Shown here: positions 17,779 to 26,587 of the stretch, in pieces | How positions within the stretch are numbered: position 1 is the stretch's first letter | Layout: the number at the start of each line of letters is the position of its first letter | From: Minisyncoccota bacterium | GTDB taxonomy: Bacteria > Patescibacteriota > Minisyncoccia > Phycocordibacterales > UBA918 | DNA: 41,067 nucleotides | Reading direction: 5' to 3' | NCBI GenBank assembly: GCA_022841645.1 | Contig: JALHRC010000011.1 | Location: 1-41,067, forward strand | Notes under the pieces: model-generated | What the model was told of the DNA's origin: nothing | The model's database searches: none | Seen by the model: the letters and a program-made list of their open reading frames with translations, nothing else | Position numbers and translations under genes: made by a program

Positions 17779-19124
17779 ACTGAGGGCGGCGCTTCAATAA
17801 CAGGAGATTCTTGACCGATAAACATCGCGTACTCGATACTGGCGCGATAGGCCTTCCGGTAGGTCTCGGGGTCTTCGTGGAAATGCTCAAGAACAATCGC
17901 TTCTGCCGTCAAAGCCAGTGACCGGCGTAGTGCCACTTCGTTCAGAATAGTGTGAACGCTGTATTTGAGCTCTTCCACACTATCATGGCGGAACAAAAGT
18001 GCCGATTCCCCATCCACAAACAAATCATCGCGAAAAGGATTGCGCGCCAAAATGAGAGCGATGCCAGCGACTGCTCCTTGCCTGGCAATATCATCTGCGT
18101 CACCATCAATGTCACTCACAATAAGCACATGGGCCGCTTTAAAATATGCCAGCACATCGACTGCTTCCCTTTCAAATACCACCTGTGCCCCAATACCCAA
18201 ATGATTGGCTCGACGCTCAAACTCCCGCTGAGCTGGGCCGTCACCGAGCACAATCAACCCCACGCGCGGATTACGCAAGTAGCTACAGGTGGCATCAAGT
18301 ACTCGATAAAGGGTACTCTCGTGTCCCAACCGCCCTACGTACAACATGATGAATGAAAAGTTCGGGTAGCGGCTTTTTACGTTTGCGGCCGCTGCGCTGC
18401 GGCTAAGCGCAGGGTAATTATGAAAGCGCGGTAGTGTCGAGAGGTCGGGAATAGACCACTGCTTGCCCAAAAATTCTTGCAAGGCTGAACTTTCCGTGCG
18501 GACACTCACAAAGCGTGGAATGAGCCAGCGGGCTAAGCGGCGGCGCAAACGGTTGCCGTGCCCGTGTCGAACAAAGTCGGACTTGGTAAAATCTTCCCGC
18601 ACATGGAGCTGGGTCGGACGACCATAGCGCTTACCCGCCAAGTACGCCACCAGGGCCGCTTCATACGGTTCACGGGCGACAATCAGATCGGGTCGTAAGC
18701 CACCAAGAAAAGCCAGTTCTTGGTGAATGAGACGCAGGCCAACCATAGGCGTCCACCACCACACCCGCGAACTGGCGGTATACAACCAGACATTTTTGGC
18801 AACGCGAAGTACAGGATATTTGGCAGGGATACCCGTGCGTAAAATCAAAATATGCACCTCATCAAATAAGTCAGCCAGCTGCACAAAACCGTCGAGTGTT
18901 TGCTGTGTCGGGTTAAGCAGTGACTCGTCTCGCGAAATAAACAGCACCCGTACAATATTTCGTCCCGAGGCGGCTTCATAGAGACCTTCGCGAGCAATTG
19001 CTTCCCGCACCGGTACTACCGATATCGCGGGTGTGCTTTGGCCTTCCTCTAGTTTCAGAACCTGCTCAAGAGCAAGCTGCGCGCGATCACTGGAGTCACT
19101 GTGGTAGAGATCAAACCGAGGCAT
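17775..19124 (-). CDS. GT4-family glycosyltransferase (GT-B fold)
   Basis: 449 residues. The C-terminal half carries the GT4 donor-site pattern: LYVGRLGHESTLYRVLDA, GLIVLGDGPAQREFERRA, and VLIVSDIDGDADDIARQGAVAG in place of the usual EGxPxxxxEA block, where the catalytic Glu appears changed (the block reads DIDGDADDI). The N-terminal half has VRVLFISRDESLLN and IVAREPYEAALVA typical of the acceptor domain. It probably extends a surface glycan at the membrane; the substrate is unknown. A TATACT box ends 6 nt before the ATG, so transcription probably starts at or next to the ATG (leaderless). Confidence 0.8.
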   Translation of the reverse strand: MPRFDLYHSDSSDRAQLALEQVLKLEEGQSTPAISVVPVREAIAREGLYEAASGRNIVRVLFISRDESLLNPTQQTLDGFVQLADLFDEVHILILRTGIPAKYPVLRVAKNVWLYTASSRVWWWTPMVGLRLIHQELAFLGGLRPDLIVAREPYEAALVAYLAGKRYGRPTQLHVREDFTKSDFVRHGHGNRLRRRLARWLIPRFVSVRTESSALQEFLGKQWSIPDLSTLPRFHNYPALSRSAAAANVKSRYPNFSFIMLYVGRLGHESTLYRVLDATCSYLRNPRVGLIVLGDGPAQREFERRANHLGIGAQVVFEREAVDVLAYFKAAHVLIVSDIDGDADDIARQGAVAGIALILARNPFRDDLFVDGESALLFRHDSVEELKYSVHTILNEVALRRSLALTAEAIVLEHFHEDPETYRKAYRASIEYAMFIGQESPVIEAPPSV

Positions 19125-19130
19125 GCTCTC

Positions 19131-19136
19131 AGTATA
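19131..19136 (-). promoter_or_regulatory. -10 box of a likely leaderless transcript (GT4 gene)
   Basis: TATACT on the minus strand, separated by 6 nt from the ATG at 19124. The same arrangement, with the same hexamer and spacing, occurs before the VirD4-like gene at 22551-22556. Confidence 0.5.
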
Positions 19137-19167
19137 CCAAGTACAAACGGACTCGACGGGAGATTAC

Positions 19168-20613
19168 CTACGTAGACGTACGACGACCAATAAAAATAAA
19201 GCCAGAGAAAATAAGCAGAGCAAGCAGAAGATACGGCCAGCGTATAGTGGGGGCAGTAGTCACTTTGGACTCCGCTGACGCTCCTGTGGTAGTAGACTGT
19301 CGCTGTGGTGGTATGGAGGAGGTGTCGCTTATGGCAGCGGCCTCGACAAGTGGCAGGTACTCTACGAGAGGAGCAGTGGCAGGCTCCTCGGGTGACGGTA
19401 CGATGACGGGAGGCTCTGGAATAGACTGCGTTTCCTCGCTGACGACCAGCGGCTGCGGCGTTGGCACGGGGGTGAGCGAAGCGAGTGGCACTTCACTTAC
19501 ATTAGACGACCCTACCCGCTCCCCGCGAGCATCAATCAGCACCGGTGAAGCAGTGCTTCGCCCGACCGACGCTTCCAGCGGCACCAGTAGAGTTTCGCCA
19601 GCCATAATATATGAGCGGGGAGGAATAGTGAGTGACGAACCTCTCGCCTCTACCCGGTACTCGGATATATCAAGGTCGTACGAAGCGGTGTTGCGCATGA
19701 GGAGGGTCCCGTCAGGACGCTCTTCCAGTACGAGGGTGACCGGCATGACCACGAGCTCATGGCGCGCAGTGACATCATGTCGGGCAAAACGGGCGCGTAC
19801 TGTCACAATATACTTACCGTCATGGCGGTAGTGGTGGCGGGCAACGCGACCACTACCAGTAGCAAAGTCTCCAAAGTTCCATTCGTATACCAGTGAGTTG
19901 CGAATCGTATCCGAGAGACCTTCAGCCCGAGCGGTGAAGGTGACTGTTTGGTTTTCGTATGCCACGGTCTGCGCTTCTACCGTCAAGCGCAGTTCGGCTG
20001 TGGATGGAGTGAGCGGAGTCGCAGCAGTGCGGCCTACTGGGCGCACCACGGTAGCCCGCGCTCCGCCACCAGCGGTAGAGCCGCCATTACTGTTGTCGTC
20101 ACTAGAATTTTGAGAAGGCACACTCGTTGCGCCCGGTGGATTACCCGGGGTGGCGACACCGGTACGCCAACCAGAAGCTGTACGCTGAGCGGTCTCTTTT
20201 GTTTCGTTATTTCCTCCGCTACTTTGCCAATTTTCGCCTCCGACGACCTGATCTTCGATCTGTCCGTCAGCCCGCCGCAAGGTAAGCGTCGCACCGGTAT
20301 TCACGAGGGGCCCGGTATAAATAAAAAATGCCGTCCCTGGGGCCGAGTCGTCACTACTACGCTCGAGCACAGCATACGACTCGGGTGGGATACTTCCCAC
20401 CAGTGTTACTAGAAAATTATTGCCGTCCGCAATCGTCCATCCCTCCACGTCGACCGCTCCCCCACTCGGGTTATGGAGTTCAATCCATTCATGATTAGGC
20501 GACGCGGCACTCCCCATCCATGCCACTTCAGTTATTTCTACCGCCGCCGCCAGCTGTGCCCACCCGATGCCAAGCATCACTACGAGGACGGAAACAAAGG
20601 CAGGAGCAGTCAT
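19168..20613 (-). CDS. Surface-anchored lamin-tail (LTD) and PKD domain protein
   Basis: 481 residues. A signal peptide covers about 1-25 (VSVLVVMLGIGWAQLAAA). It is followed by a lamin-tail domain (about 26-115: EITEVAWMG, HEWIELHNPSGGAVDVEGW), a Ser/Gly/Thr-rich linker, a PKD-like domain (about 210-290, YEWNFGDFATGSG and DGKYIVTVRARF), a second beta domain (about 295-365), a Pro/Ser/Thr-rich stalk and a C-terminal membrane helix (LLLALLIFSGFIFIG) with a short basic tail. This is the layout of a wall- or S-layer-displayed adhesion protein. It lies 5 bp downstream of the VirD4-like gene. Confidence 0.85.
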   Translation of the reverse strand: MTAPAFVSVLVVMLGIGWAQLAAAVEITEVAWMGSAASPNHEWIELHNPSGGAVDVEGWTIADGNNFLVTLVGSIPPESYAVLERSSDDSAPGTAFFIYTGPLVNTGATLTLRRADGQIEDQVVGGENWQSSGGNNETKETAQRTASGWRTGVATPGNPPGATSVPSQNSSDDNSNGGSTAGGGARATVVRPVGRTAATPLTPSTAELRLTVEAQTVAYENQTVTFTARAEGLSDTIRNSLVYEWNFGDFATGSGRVARHHYRHDGKYIVTVRARFARHDVTARHELVVMPVTLVLEERPDGTLLMRNTASYDLDISEYRVEARGSSLTIPPRSYIMAGETLLVPLEASVGRSTASPVLIDARGERVGSSNVSEVPLASLTPVPTPQPLVVSEETQSIPEPPVIVPSPEEPATAPLVEYLPLVEAAAISDTSSIPPQRQSTTTGASAESKVTTAPTIRWPYLLLALLIFSGFIFIGRRTST

Positions 20614-20618
20614 GGTGA

Positions 20619-22544
20619 TTAGATGAACGGCGATTTCTCCCCGTCCCCCCGTAGCAGTCGCTCGACCGCTTTAGCTGAGGGCTGTGAGGCTGCCGTTTCC
20701 GCGGCAGCCGGCGCCACCACCTTTGGTGGTGGCGCCTCGGCAGGCACGACGCTTGGCGCAGCCGGAGCGCCCACCACGGCCGACAGGGCATCTTTAAGGG
20801 CCGTCCGTTCGGACGAACCGGCGTTATTGTCTACTGACGAGTGTTCACCACTCTTTGCTAACGGAGTTTTATTATCAGACGTTGGTGCTGCCGCTCCCGT
20901 AGCGGTCGCCGGGACACCCTTTTCTGTCTCCTTGGCGTTCGTGGTGCTGAGTCTCGCCAAGACCGCCCGTAGATCATCAAGAGACGGCGCCTTGGCCACC
21001 GGCTTATTCATTGGTTGGCGCTCGCCACCACTGTGAGAAGAAGGTGATGGAGATGGCGCACTGGCAACCAGCGGTTTTGCTGGTGATGGAGTGGGCTTAT
21101 GGTTCGCTCCTCCACCCCCACTCCGTACCCCATTACCATTCCCTCCCGCCGGACGGCCCCCATCAGTAGTCTTCGCTGGAGCTGCCTTAGCAGCGGGTAC
21201 AGCAGCCGACGATGTCGGTGATTTTGGTCGCGGAGGGGGTGTTGGCGGCGCTATGGGTGCATGCAAGTCAGTGACAATTTTCTCGACCACATCGCGGGTC
21301 TTCGTGAAATTTTTCCGACTAGCTGCCACCACCATGTCTTTACATGATACGCGCGGGCGCTCCACTGGCGGTAATGTCTGGGCTGAAAACGGCTGACTGC
21401 CGATACCGTCGATCATGAGCGTGAGATAAATCTGTGCAAAGCCAAGGTTTACGAGGTCGGCAGCGAGGAAGCGCGGTGTAAATACGGTTTCAAGTACTTC
21501 AGCGTCAAACGGCCCCACGCGGAAGGCAACCGTTGTACCGACGTTTCCGAACACTGCGTCGCGCACTTCTTCTTCCATCTGTGCTATGTATTGGTGCGCG
21601 ATGATGAGGTTGAGGTGGTACTTACGCGCCTCGGAGAGAATGTTGGCGAACGTGGCATTGGCAAACGACTGGAACTCATCCACATAAAAGTAGAAGTTCG
21701 GCATCGTCCGCATAACATCTACCGACAGATCGGCCCGACTCATGGCGGCAAGGTAAATGCGCGTGGTGAGCATCGAGCCAAGGAGGTTCGCGTTCGTCTC
21801 ACCAATAAGACCCTTCGAGAGGTTCATGATGAGAATCTTTTTCTCATCCATAATTTTACGAATGTCAAAACTCGACTTCGGTTGACCGATGATATTACGA
21901 ATCAGTGGGTTACCGGTAAACTGACCAATCTTATTTTGAATGGCCGGCAGCGCTTCGGCGGCAAAGCGCTCGGTGTAATTAGCAAACTCATCCACCCAAA
22001 AAGATTTTACTGCCGGGTCCTTAATGTAATCAACCACGCGCGTGCGATACGCTTTGTCTGAAAAAAGCCGGTTGACGGAAAGGAGCGTGGTATCAGGATA
22101 CTCAATAATAGCGAGCAGTGCATTCGTGAGAATGTACTCCATCCGCGCGCTCCAGGCGTCGACCCAAATCTTTTTAAAGGTAGACATGAGGCCCGATACC
22201 ACGAGGTGACGTTTGTCAGGCTCAACGTCTTCCATAACGTTGAAAGAAATCGGATGCCCGACGTCAAACGGTGCAAAATAAATGACATCATTAACCCGGT
22301 GCTCAGGAATGTAGTCGAGCAGCGTTTCAGCAGCAGAGCCGTGCGGGTCGATAAACGCCATGCCCTCTCCGGACTGAATATCCTGGGCCGCCATATTCTC
22401 AAGAAGCGTCGACTTTCCCATACCGGTCTTGCCGACCACGTACATGTGACGCTGGCGATCCCTGGCTTTTATACCAAAGGGTACCTGCCCACCGCGGGCA
22501 TCAGTTTTGGCAAAAAAGGTAATCTTCTCGGGATCGAAGGCCAT
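20619..22544 (-). CDS. VirD4/TraG-like type IV secretion ATPase with disordered tail
   Basis: 641 residues from the ATG at 22544; an upstream in-frame start would cross the -10 box. Walker A is GKTGMGKS (38-45), DPHGS follows, and the Walker B-like FYFYVDEFQSF lies near 290, with an arginine/glutamine-rich IIAHQYIAQM segment after it. This is the FtsK/HerA-type motor of coupling proteins (DUF87/TraM-recognition group). No N-terminal membrane helices are present, unlike VirD4 itself. The last 230 residues are Pro/Ala/Ser/Thr-rich and probably disordered. It could drive DNA or protein export in pili or competence systems. No relaxase or VirB operon is seen nearby. Confidence 0.82.
   Translation of the reverse strand: MAFDPEKITFFAKTDARGGQVPFGIKARDRQRHMYVVGKTGMGKSTLLENMAAQDIQSGEGMAFIDPHGSAAETLLDYIPEHRVNDVIYFAPFDVGHPISFNVMEDVEPDKRHLVVSGLMSTFKKIWVDAWSARMEYILTNALLAIIEYPDTTLLSVNRLFSDKAYRTRVVDYIKDPAVKSFWVDEFANYTERFAAEALPAIQNKIGQFTGNPLIRNIIGQPKSSFDIRKIMDEKKILIMNLSKGLIGETNANLLGSMLTTRIYLAAMSRADLSVDVMRTMPNFYFYVDEFQSFANATFANILSEARKYHLNLIIAHQYIAQMEEEVRDAVFGNVGTTVAFRVGPFDAEVLETVFTPRFLAADLVNLGFAQIYLTLMIDGIGSQPFSAQTLPPVERPRVSCKDMVVAASRKNFTKTRDVVEKIVTDLHAPIAPPTPPPRPKSPTSSAAVPAAKAAPAKTTDGGRPAGGNGNGVRSGGGGANHKPTPSPAKPLVASAPSPSPSSHSGGERQPMNKPVAKAPSLDDLRAVLARLSTTNAKETEKGVPATATGAAAPTSDNKTPLAKSGEHSSVDNNAGSSERTALKDALSAVVGAPAAPSVVPAEAPPPKVVAPAAAETAASQPSAKAVERLLRGDGEKSPFI
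20710..20736. repeat. Perfect 12-bp hairpin palindrome inside the VirD4-like tail
   Basis: Arms 20710-20721 (GGCGCCACCACC) and 20725-20736 are exact reverse complements around a TTT loop. It lies in the Pro/Ala-rich coding tail (residues PPPKVVAP). Confidence 0.7.
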
Positions 22545-22550
22545 AGCATC

Positions 22551-22556
22551 AGTATA
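22551..22556 (-). promoter_or_regulatory. -10 box of a likely leaderless transcript (VirD4-like gene)
   Basis: TATACT with 6 nt to the ATG at 22544, identical in hexamer and spacing to the GT4 gene promoter. Confidence 0.5.
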
Positions 22557-22587
22557 ACAAATGACCTGAAATAAGAAGCGCCTATGG

Positions 22588-24096
22588 CTACTGCCCAAAA
22601 CGCTCTTCTAAATAAGTGAGGAGTGTAGCCACATCAGCTGTTCGCTGCTGTGAACCGAGTAGGATAATAGCAATAAGACGCTCTTCCCCGCCAATACTGA
22701 CCCAGTGGAGGGTAATCGACGTTTGTCCGGCCGCTTCCGTTTCTCCAACTTTGCCGCCCACAAATGAACCTACACCATCGAGGGTATTAAAGTTTGCTAC
22801 ATCAGAAAATCCGTCGGGGGCACCAGCACTAGTCGACGTGCCGCGGGTGAGTTCTACTAAGAACGGGTGCTGGAGAGCCAAATACCGAGTTAACCACCAG
22901 AGATCATTGACGGAGGACACGTTGCCCGCATCAACGCCAGAGGGATCAACAAACACGGTGTCGCGCAGTCCCAGCTTGGCGGCGCGCGCGTTCATGGCAG
23001 CAATGAATGCTTCACGGCCCACCGCGCCGGCAAGCACCTCGGCAGCCTCATTTGAGGACTCAAGCAGCAAAAGCTCTAAAAGAGCGTGCACAGAAACGCG
23101 ACTACGGTCAAACAGTCGCGGCATCACCGATTCAATAAGGTTTGGTTCTTCGATAGCCACTCGTTTATCGAGTGCAAGCTCCTCGGTAGCAATAAGCGCT
23201 GTCATGAGCTTCGTCAGCGAAGCAATCGGCACCGCGGTATGACGTTCCCCCACTGCGAGTATCGTGTCATTTTTTACGTCAGCCACCAGGTAGTACGGCG
23301 TGGGAAAATCTGCCACCTTGGACTCGTAGTCAGAACTCACAGACACTTTAGGCGCGGGTGCGTGTACGACGACCGGCATCCCTACCACCGCCACGGAAAA
23401 GAGCTGCTCTGCTACCTCACTTTTCACTCGTACACAGTCGCGAGCGTACGTGCTATCCACTTCATCCCCGTCTCCATGAACCGGTGTCCCGTGCAAAAAG
23501 CGATTACCTTGCCAAATAAGACTATCTGGCAGCGTGACATCTAAATACGACGAACGATGAGCAGCTACTTTAGCTTCTAGCTTAAACACACCCGCCTCGA
23601 GCGCACACCACGAATCACTCTGAGGGAGTGAAGAGAGTGGCGCATCGACCTCCACGACACCACCCACAAATGCTCGTACGCGCCCCGACACAGCATCGAG
23701 ATCAATAAAACTAGCGCCGGCGCTGATGAGTTCAGTACGCAACGTTTCGTAGGGTGCCTCTTGTGCATAGACCAAGGAAGGGCCATAGACAAACGGCACC
23801 GCTCGCTCGCTGTACGGATCAAACTGTAAAAGCGCCGCCATGCTCCCCCCTGAAGGCAAGAGATCGGAGAGGCGCAGTGAAGAGAGCGCCGGGGCGTACC
23901 ACAGGCTGGTGCCCACGATCGTACAAAAACATGCGACCGCGACTGCGAGGAGGGAGCGCTGCGGTCGGTGGGCCAAGGCCTTCCCCTGCGGCAGGGCCAA
24001 GGAACGCGGAATAAGCGCGCCTAGTTTTTGGCGAGCGCGGTCGTCTTCGTGGCGCACGAGAGTTACCCCGCGCGCTCCATCGCCATTTGGGCCCAT
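22588..24096 (-). CDS. D-alanyl-D-alanine carboxypeptidase-like protein (PBP5/S11 family)
   Basis: 502 residues. A basic cytoplasmic tail (1-45) is followed by a membrane helix (about 48-68), a beta-rich extracytoplasmic region (about 70-245) and an S11 penicillin-binding domain (about 255-500). The active-site SxxK is S293-L-T-K296 (ASLTKLM) and SxN is S348/N349 region (LESSNEA). The third motif reads K449-V450-G451 instead of the usual KTG, in GGKVGETEAAG. The enzyme should trim the terminal D-Ala from peptidoglycan stem peptides; the KVG change may lower or alter activity. An ATG-proximal -10 (TATCAT, 24104-24109) suggests a leaderless mRNA. Confidence 0.85.
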   Translation of the reverse strand: MGPNGDGARGVTLVRHEDDRARQKLGALIPRSLALPQGKALAHRPQRSLLAVAVACFCTIVGTSLWYAPALSSLRLSDLLPSGGSMAALLQFDPYSERAVPFVYGPSLVYAQEAPYETLRTELISAGASFIDLDAVSGRVRAFVGGVVEVDAPLSSLPQSDSWCALEAGVFKLEAKVAAHRSSYLDVTLPDSLIWQGNRFLHGTPVHGDGDEVDSTYARDCVRVKSEVAEQLFSVAVVGMPVVVHAPAPKVSVSSDYESKVADFPTPYYLVADVKNDTILAVGERHTAVPIASLTKLMTALIATEELALDKRVAIEEPNLIESVMPRLFDRSRVSVHALLELLLLESSNEAAEVLAGAVGREAFIAAMNARAAKLGLRDTVFVDPSGVDAGNVSSVNDLWWLTRYLALQHPFLVELTRGTSTSAGAPDGFSDVANFNTLDGVGSFVGGKVGETEAAGQTSITLHWVSIGGEERLIAIILLGSQQRTADVATLLTYLEERFGQ

Positions 24097-24103
24097 GGTA
24101 CTA

Positions 24104-24109
24104 ATGATA
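24104..24109 (-). promoter_or_regulatory. -10 box of a likely leaderless transcript (carboxypeptidase gene)
   Basis: TATCAT with 7 nt to the ATG at 24096, in the 36-bp gap after the DUF4015 gene. Confidence 0.4.
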
Positions 24110-24132
24110 CCCTGCGGCAGGAGCCTAAATGC

Positions 24133-25461
24133 TCACTCGCCCACACCTGTCTCGTCGTCCGGCAGCAGTGCTGCCCGGGTGTAAATATTAGAGGGCGCCC
24201 AGATCATCCACGACATCACCCCGGCGTCGTAGCTCGCCTGTATCTGAGCACGTACGTCGGCGGCATCATAGTCACCACCGTAGTCAAAATCCTGAATCCA
24301 GGTGCGCAGTCGGTCCTGACCATAGCTCGGTTTGCGGTACACCGCGGGTGTCGATGTACCAATTCGTTCATGGAGAAAGCCACTGACTGGCGTGGTACTC
24401 GCTTGCATGCGCGCAAGGCCCGAAGCCATCGCGCCATAAACCACTGCGTAGGGATTGTCATTGGGGTCACCCAGTCCCTGATAGTCCGGCGGGTAGTGTG
24501 AGGGATAGACCATTGGCGCCACGACATCAAAGTAGGGCGCCGCTCGTTCTTGGATCTGGCCGATTGAAAGGTCATTATAACTCGACGTCGTGAGTCCAAA
24601 GAGATCGACTGACAGCCACGGGGTGGTAGTAGCCCGGCCGGTACCCTCGTGTCGGTACTGTGAAAAACGCGCCGGATCACCCAGTGCCGCATGAAGGTGG
24701 GAAAAGAATGCCTCGAGATTGGCCTGCTTGTCGTTTGGCCAGGAGGAAGCCGCACTGTGTGGAAATGAGATGTCGGCCAGATTGCCATCCGAAGGATAGC
24801 GTACGTAGTCAAAATTCAACTCGTCAAAACCAATGTTGTATGACTCCACCGCTAGCGCAATGATATGTTCCCAGTACTCCTTCGCCGCTACGTCGATAAA
24901 TGACAAACCCTTGTAGTCTTTCCACACCGTTTGCCCATCCGCACGCTTCACTGCAAGATGCGGGTGACGGGTGGCCGCAAAAGGATCTTGGAAAACAGTG
25001 ATTCGTCCAATGACGTAGATATTTTCGGCATGTAGAGCTTCGAGAAACGCCCGCATGTCGCGTGCTCCACAGCGCGACTGCTGCCACGCCGGCTGCCAGG
25101 CTGCTCCTTCGGGTGGAAACGAGATGCTGCCTGAGTAATCTTTAATATCTAAAACGATACTGTTGATTTCGGTCTCGCGGACGAGAGTAACGAGTCGCTC
25201 ACGAAACGACGGAGTGCCCGCCACACACGCCGTCATATAAATCGCCTTCACCGCCTCCGGGCGCGGTACGTGTCGGACAACGGGACGCGTGTCTGTCACT
25301 GTTGGTGCAGTGGTAAGCGGCTGTATCGTAGCCGATTCGCCCATCAACACAGCATCCGGCCGCCCCGTGTCATAGGTGGTCGCAAGAAATGGCAGATGAA
25401 TATAACTCGTGACAATGATAAGGCCAACGAGCGTTAGACCACTGATGCCAATAAGTCGCAT
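24133..25461 (-). CDS. DUF4015-family putative glycoside hydrolase
   Basis: 442 residues. An N-terminal signal anchor (5-30, GISGLTLVGLIIVTSYI) leads to a TIM-barrel-like domain starting VKAIYMTACVAGTPSF (about 71-86). VLDIKDYSGSISF (about 103-115), FDELNFDYVRYPSDG and APMVYPSHYP are the conserved blocks of the DUF4015 family, where Asp and Glu residues are candidate catalytic acids. Family members are predicted to cleave envelope polysaccharide, but the substrate is not established. The position next to a D-Ala carboxypeptidase supports a cell-wall role. TATGCT (25473-25478) lies 11 nt before the ATG, giving a very short leader. Confidence 0.82.
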   Translation of the reverse strand: MRLIGISGLTLVGLIIVTSYIHLPFLATTYDTGRPDAVLMGESATIQPLTTAPTVTDTRPVVRHVPRPEAVKAIYMTACVAGTPSFRERLVTLVRETEINSIVLDIKDYSGSISFPPEGAAWQPAWQQSRCGARDMRAFLEALHAENIYVIGRITVFQDPFAATRHPHLAVKRADGQTVWKDYKGLSFIDVAAKEYWEHIIALAVESYNIGFDELNFDYVRYPSDGNLADISFPHSAASSWPNDKQANLEAFFSHLHAALGDPARFSQYRHEGTGRATTTPWLSVDLFGLTTSSYNDLSIGQIQERAAPYFDVVAPMVYPSHYPPDYQGLGDPNDNPYAVVYGAMASGLARMQASTTPVSGFLHERIGTSTPAVYRKPSYGQDRLRTWIQDFDYGGDYDAADVRAQIQASYDAGVMSWMIWAPSNIYTRAALLPDDETGVGE

Positions 25462-25481
25462 AGAACACCCTTAGCATATCA

Positions 25482-25724
25482 CTAGGGCGTAGGAGAATCT
25501 TCCCGCGACACGGCAGTACTTTCAACAAACGAGTCGTTGCCGCGCTCACCATTCCCACGATCGATGGTGTTGAGGTACTGTACTCGACGCAGAGTGTAGC
25601 CGACAAGAATAAGGAGTACCCCAATTGTTACGACGATCCAGGTGATCCAGGCCCCAGGTAGACCTAAAAACGGCACTGCTACAAGCGCACAACCAGCGAG
25701 GAAAACTATCGTAGAGCGGGACAT
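25482..25724 (-). CDS. Small two-helix membrane protein
   Basis: 80 residues. Two hydrophobic helices (about 6-24 FLAGCALVAVPFLGLP and 27-46 ITWIVVTIGVLLILVGYTL) are followed by a hydrophilic tail (RRVQYLNTIDRGNGERG). No family was recognised. A TATAAT at 25749-25754 gives a leader of about 18 nt. No SD is present. Confidence 0.6.
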   Translation of the reverse strand: MSRSTIVFLAGCALVAVPFLGLPGAWITWIVVTIGVLLILVGYTLRRVQYLNTIDRGNGERGNDSFVESTAVSREDSPTP

Positions 25725-25748
25725 GAAGAAACAGACGAGAACAGTGTC

Positions 25749-25754
25749 ATTATA
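25749..25754 (-). promoter_or_regulatory. -10 box (TATAAT) of the small membrane protein gene
   Basis: A consensus -10 lies 24 nt before the ATG at 25724; the -35 region is poor. Confidence 0.45.
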
Positions 25755-25828
25755 GAAAATTGCCGGCGCACATGGTGCTGCTACCTGAGGATAGGCAAAA
25801 GGTGCAAGCGAAGGCGCCCCATTCTACC

Positions 25829-26548
25829 TTACCCACCCACCGTGACCATGATGACAAACTCGCCTTTTTGTTTAGCAGGTGTCGTTTTGAGGTACGAAAG
25901 GAGCTCGGAAGGAGTCCCCACTACTACTTCCTCAAATAGTTTGGTGAGTTCACGAGCCATCGTGACCTGCGCGTCGCCATGAACACTACTGAGCGCCTCC
26001 AAGGTCTTCAATATGCGGTGGGTTGATTCAAAGAAAATTACGGGCTGCACATGACCACCAAGCTCTGCAAAAAACGTCTGCCGACCTTTTTTCTGCGGCA
26101 CAAAGCCAAGGAAAGTGAACTGGTTGCCAGCAATACCAGAAAGCGACAGTGCGGCCGTGAGCGCCGAGGGCCCCGGAATAGCCTCGATGCGCGCGCCCAG
26201 CCCCACTTTCCCAGAAAAGTGGGGCTGGGCGCGCAACCTCTGAATTAACTTCACCCCAGGATCACTCACCCCCGGTGTCCCCGCGTCACTACACAGCGCA
26301 ATATGCTTCCCTGCTTCCAGGTCAGTCAAAATTGCTTCATGCACCCCTTCACTCGCATGCGCGTCATACCGCTTCAGCTTGGCTTTTATACCGTGATGCG
26401 AGAGGAGCTTCCCCGTCACCCGGGTGTCTTCACAGAGCACGTAGTCTGCTTCGCGAAAAGTACGCAAGGCCCGCAGCGTAATGTCCTCAAGGTTGCCGAT
26501 CGGTGTAGCTACAACGGAAAGAGTGCCGGGACTGTCAGCGGTTTTCAT
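25829..26548 (-). CDS. rsmI: 16S rRNA (cytidine1402-2'-O)-methyltransferase
   Basis: 239 residues from the ATG at 26548; an upstream TTG at 26554 is less likely. It 2'-O-methylates C1402 in the 16S decoding centre with SAM. VVATPIGNLEDITLRALRTF at the N-terminus, CEDTRVTGKLLSHHGI, CSDAGTPGVSDPG and IPGPSALTAALSLSG are the classical RsmI/YraL motifs, and KKGRQTFF and ARELTKLFEE complete it. Between DPG and IPGPSA it has about 10 extra residues relative to E. coli RsmI, created by a 44-bp palindrome (26191-26234). Its target base lies about two nucleotides from the insertion site in this organism's own 16S gene. Confidence 0.92.
   Translation of the reverse strand: MKTADSPGTLSVVATPIGNLEDITLRALRTFREADYVLCEDTRVTGKLLSHHGIKAKLKRYDAHASEGVHEAILTDLEAGKHIALCSDAGTPGVSDPGVKLIQRLRAQPHFSGKVGLGARIEAIPGPSALTAALSLSGIAGNQFTFLGFVPQKKGRQTFFAELGGHVQPVIFFESTHRILKTLEALSSVHGDAQVTMARELTKLFEEVVVGTPSELLSYLKTTPAKQKGEFVIMVTVGG
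26191..26234. repeat. 19-bp perfect inverted repeat inside rsmI
   Basis: Arms 26191-26209 and 26216-26234 are exact reverse complements with a 6-nt loop. They encode the family-atypical stretch RAQPHFSGKVGLGAR, which looks like an inserted palindromic element that stayed in frame. Confidence 0.8.
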
Positions 26549-26587
26549 TACCAAAACCTATCACCAAATGGCTAAAAACGGAAGGCG

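Noticed and set aside
18998-19831. 277-codon plus-strand open frame opposite the GT4 gene start and LTD protein
   Set aside because: Low-complexity Ser/Thr/Gly translation antisense to real domains.
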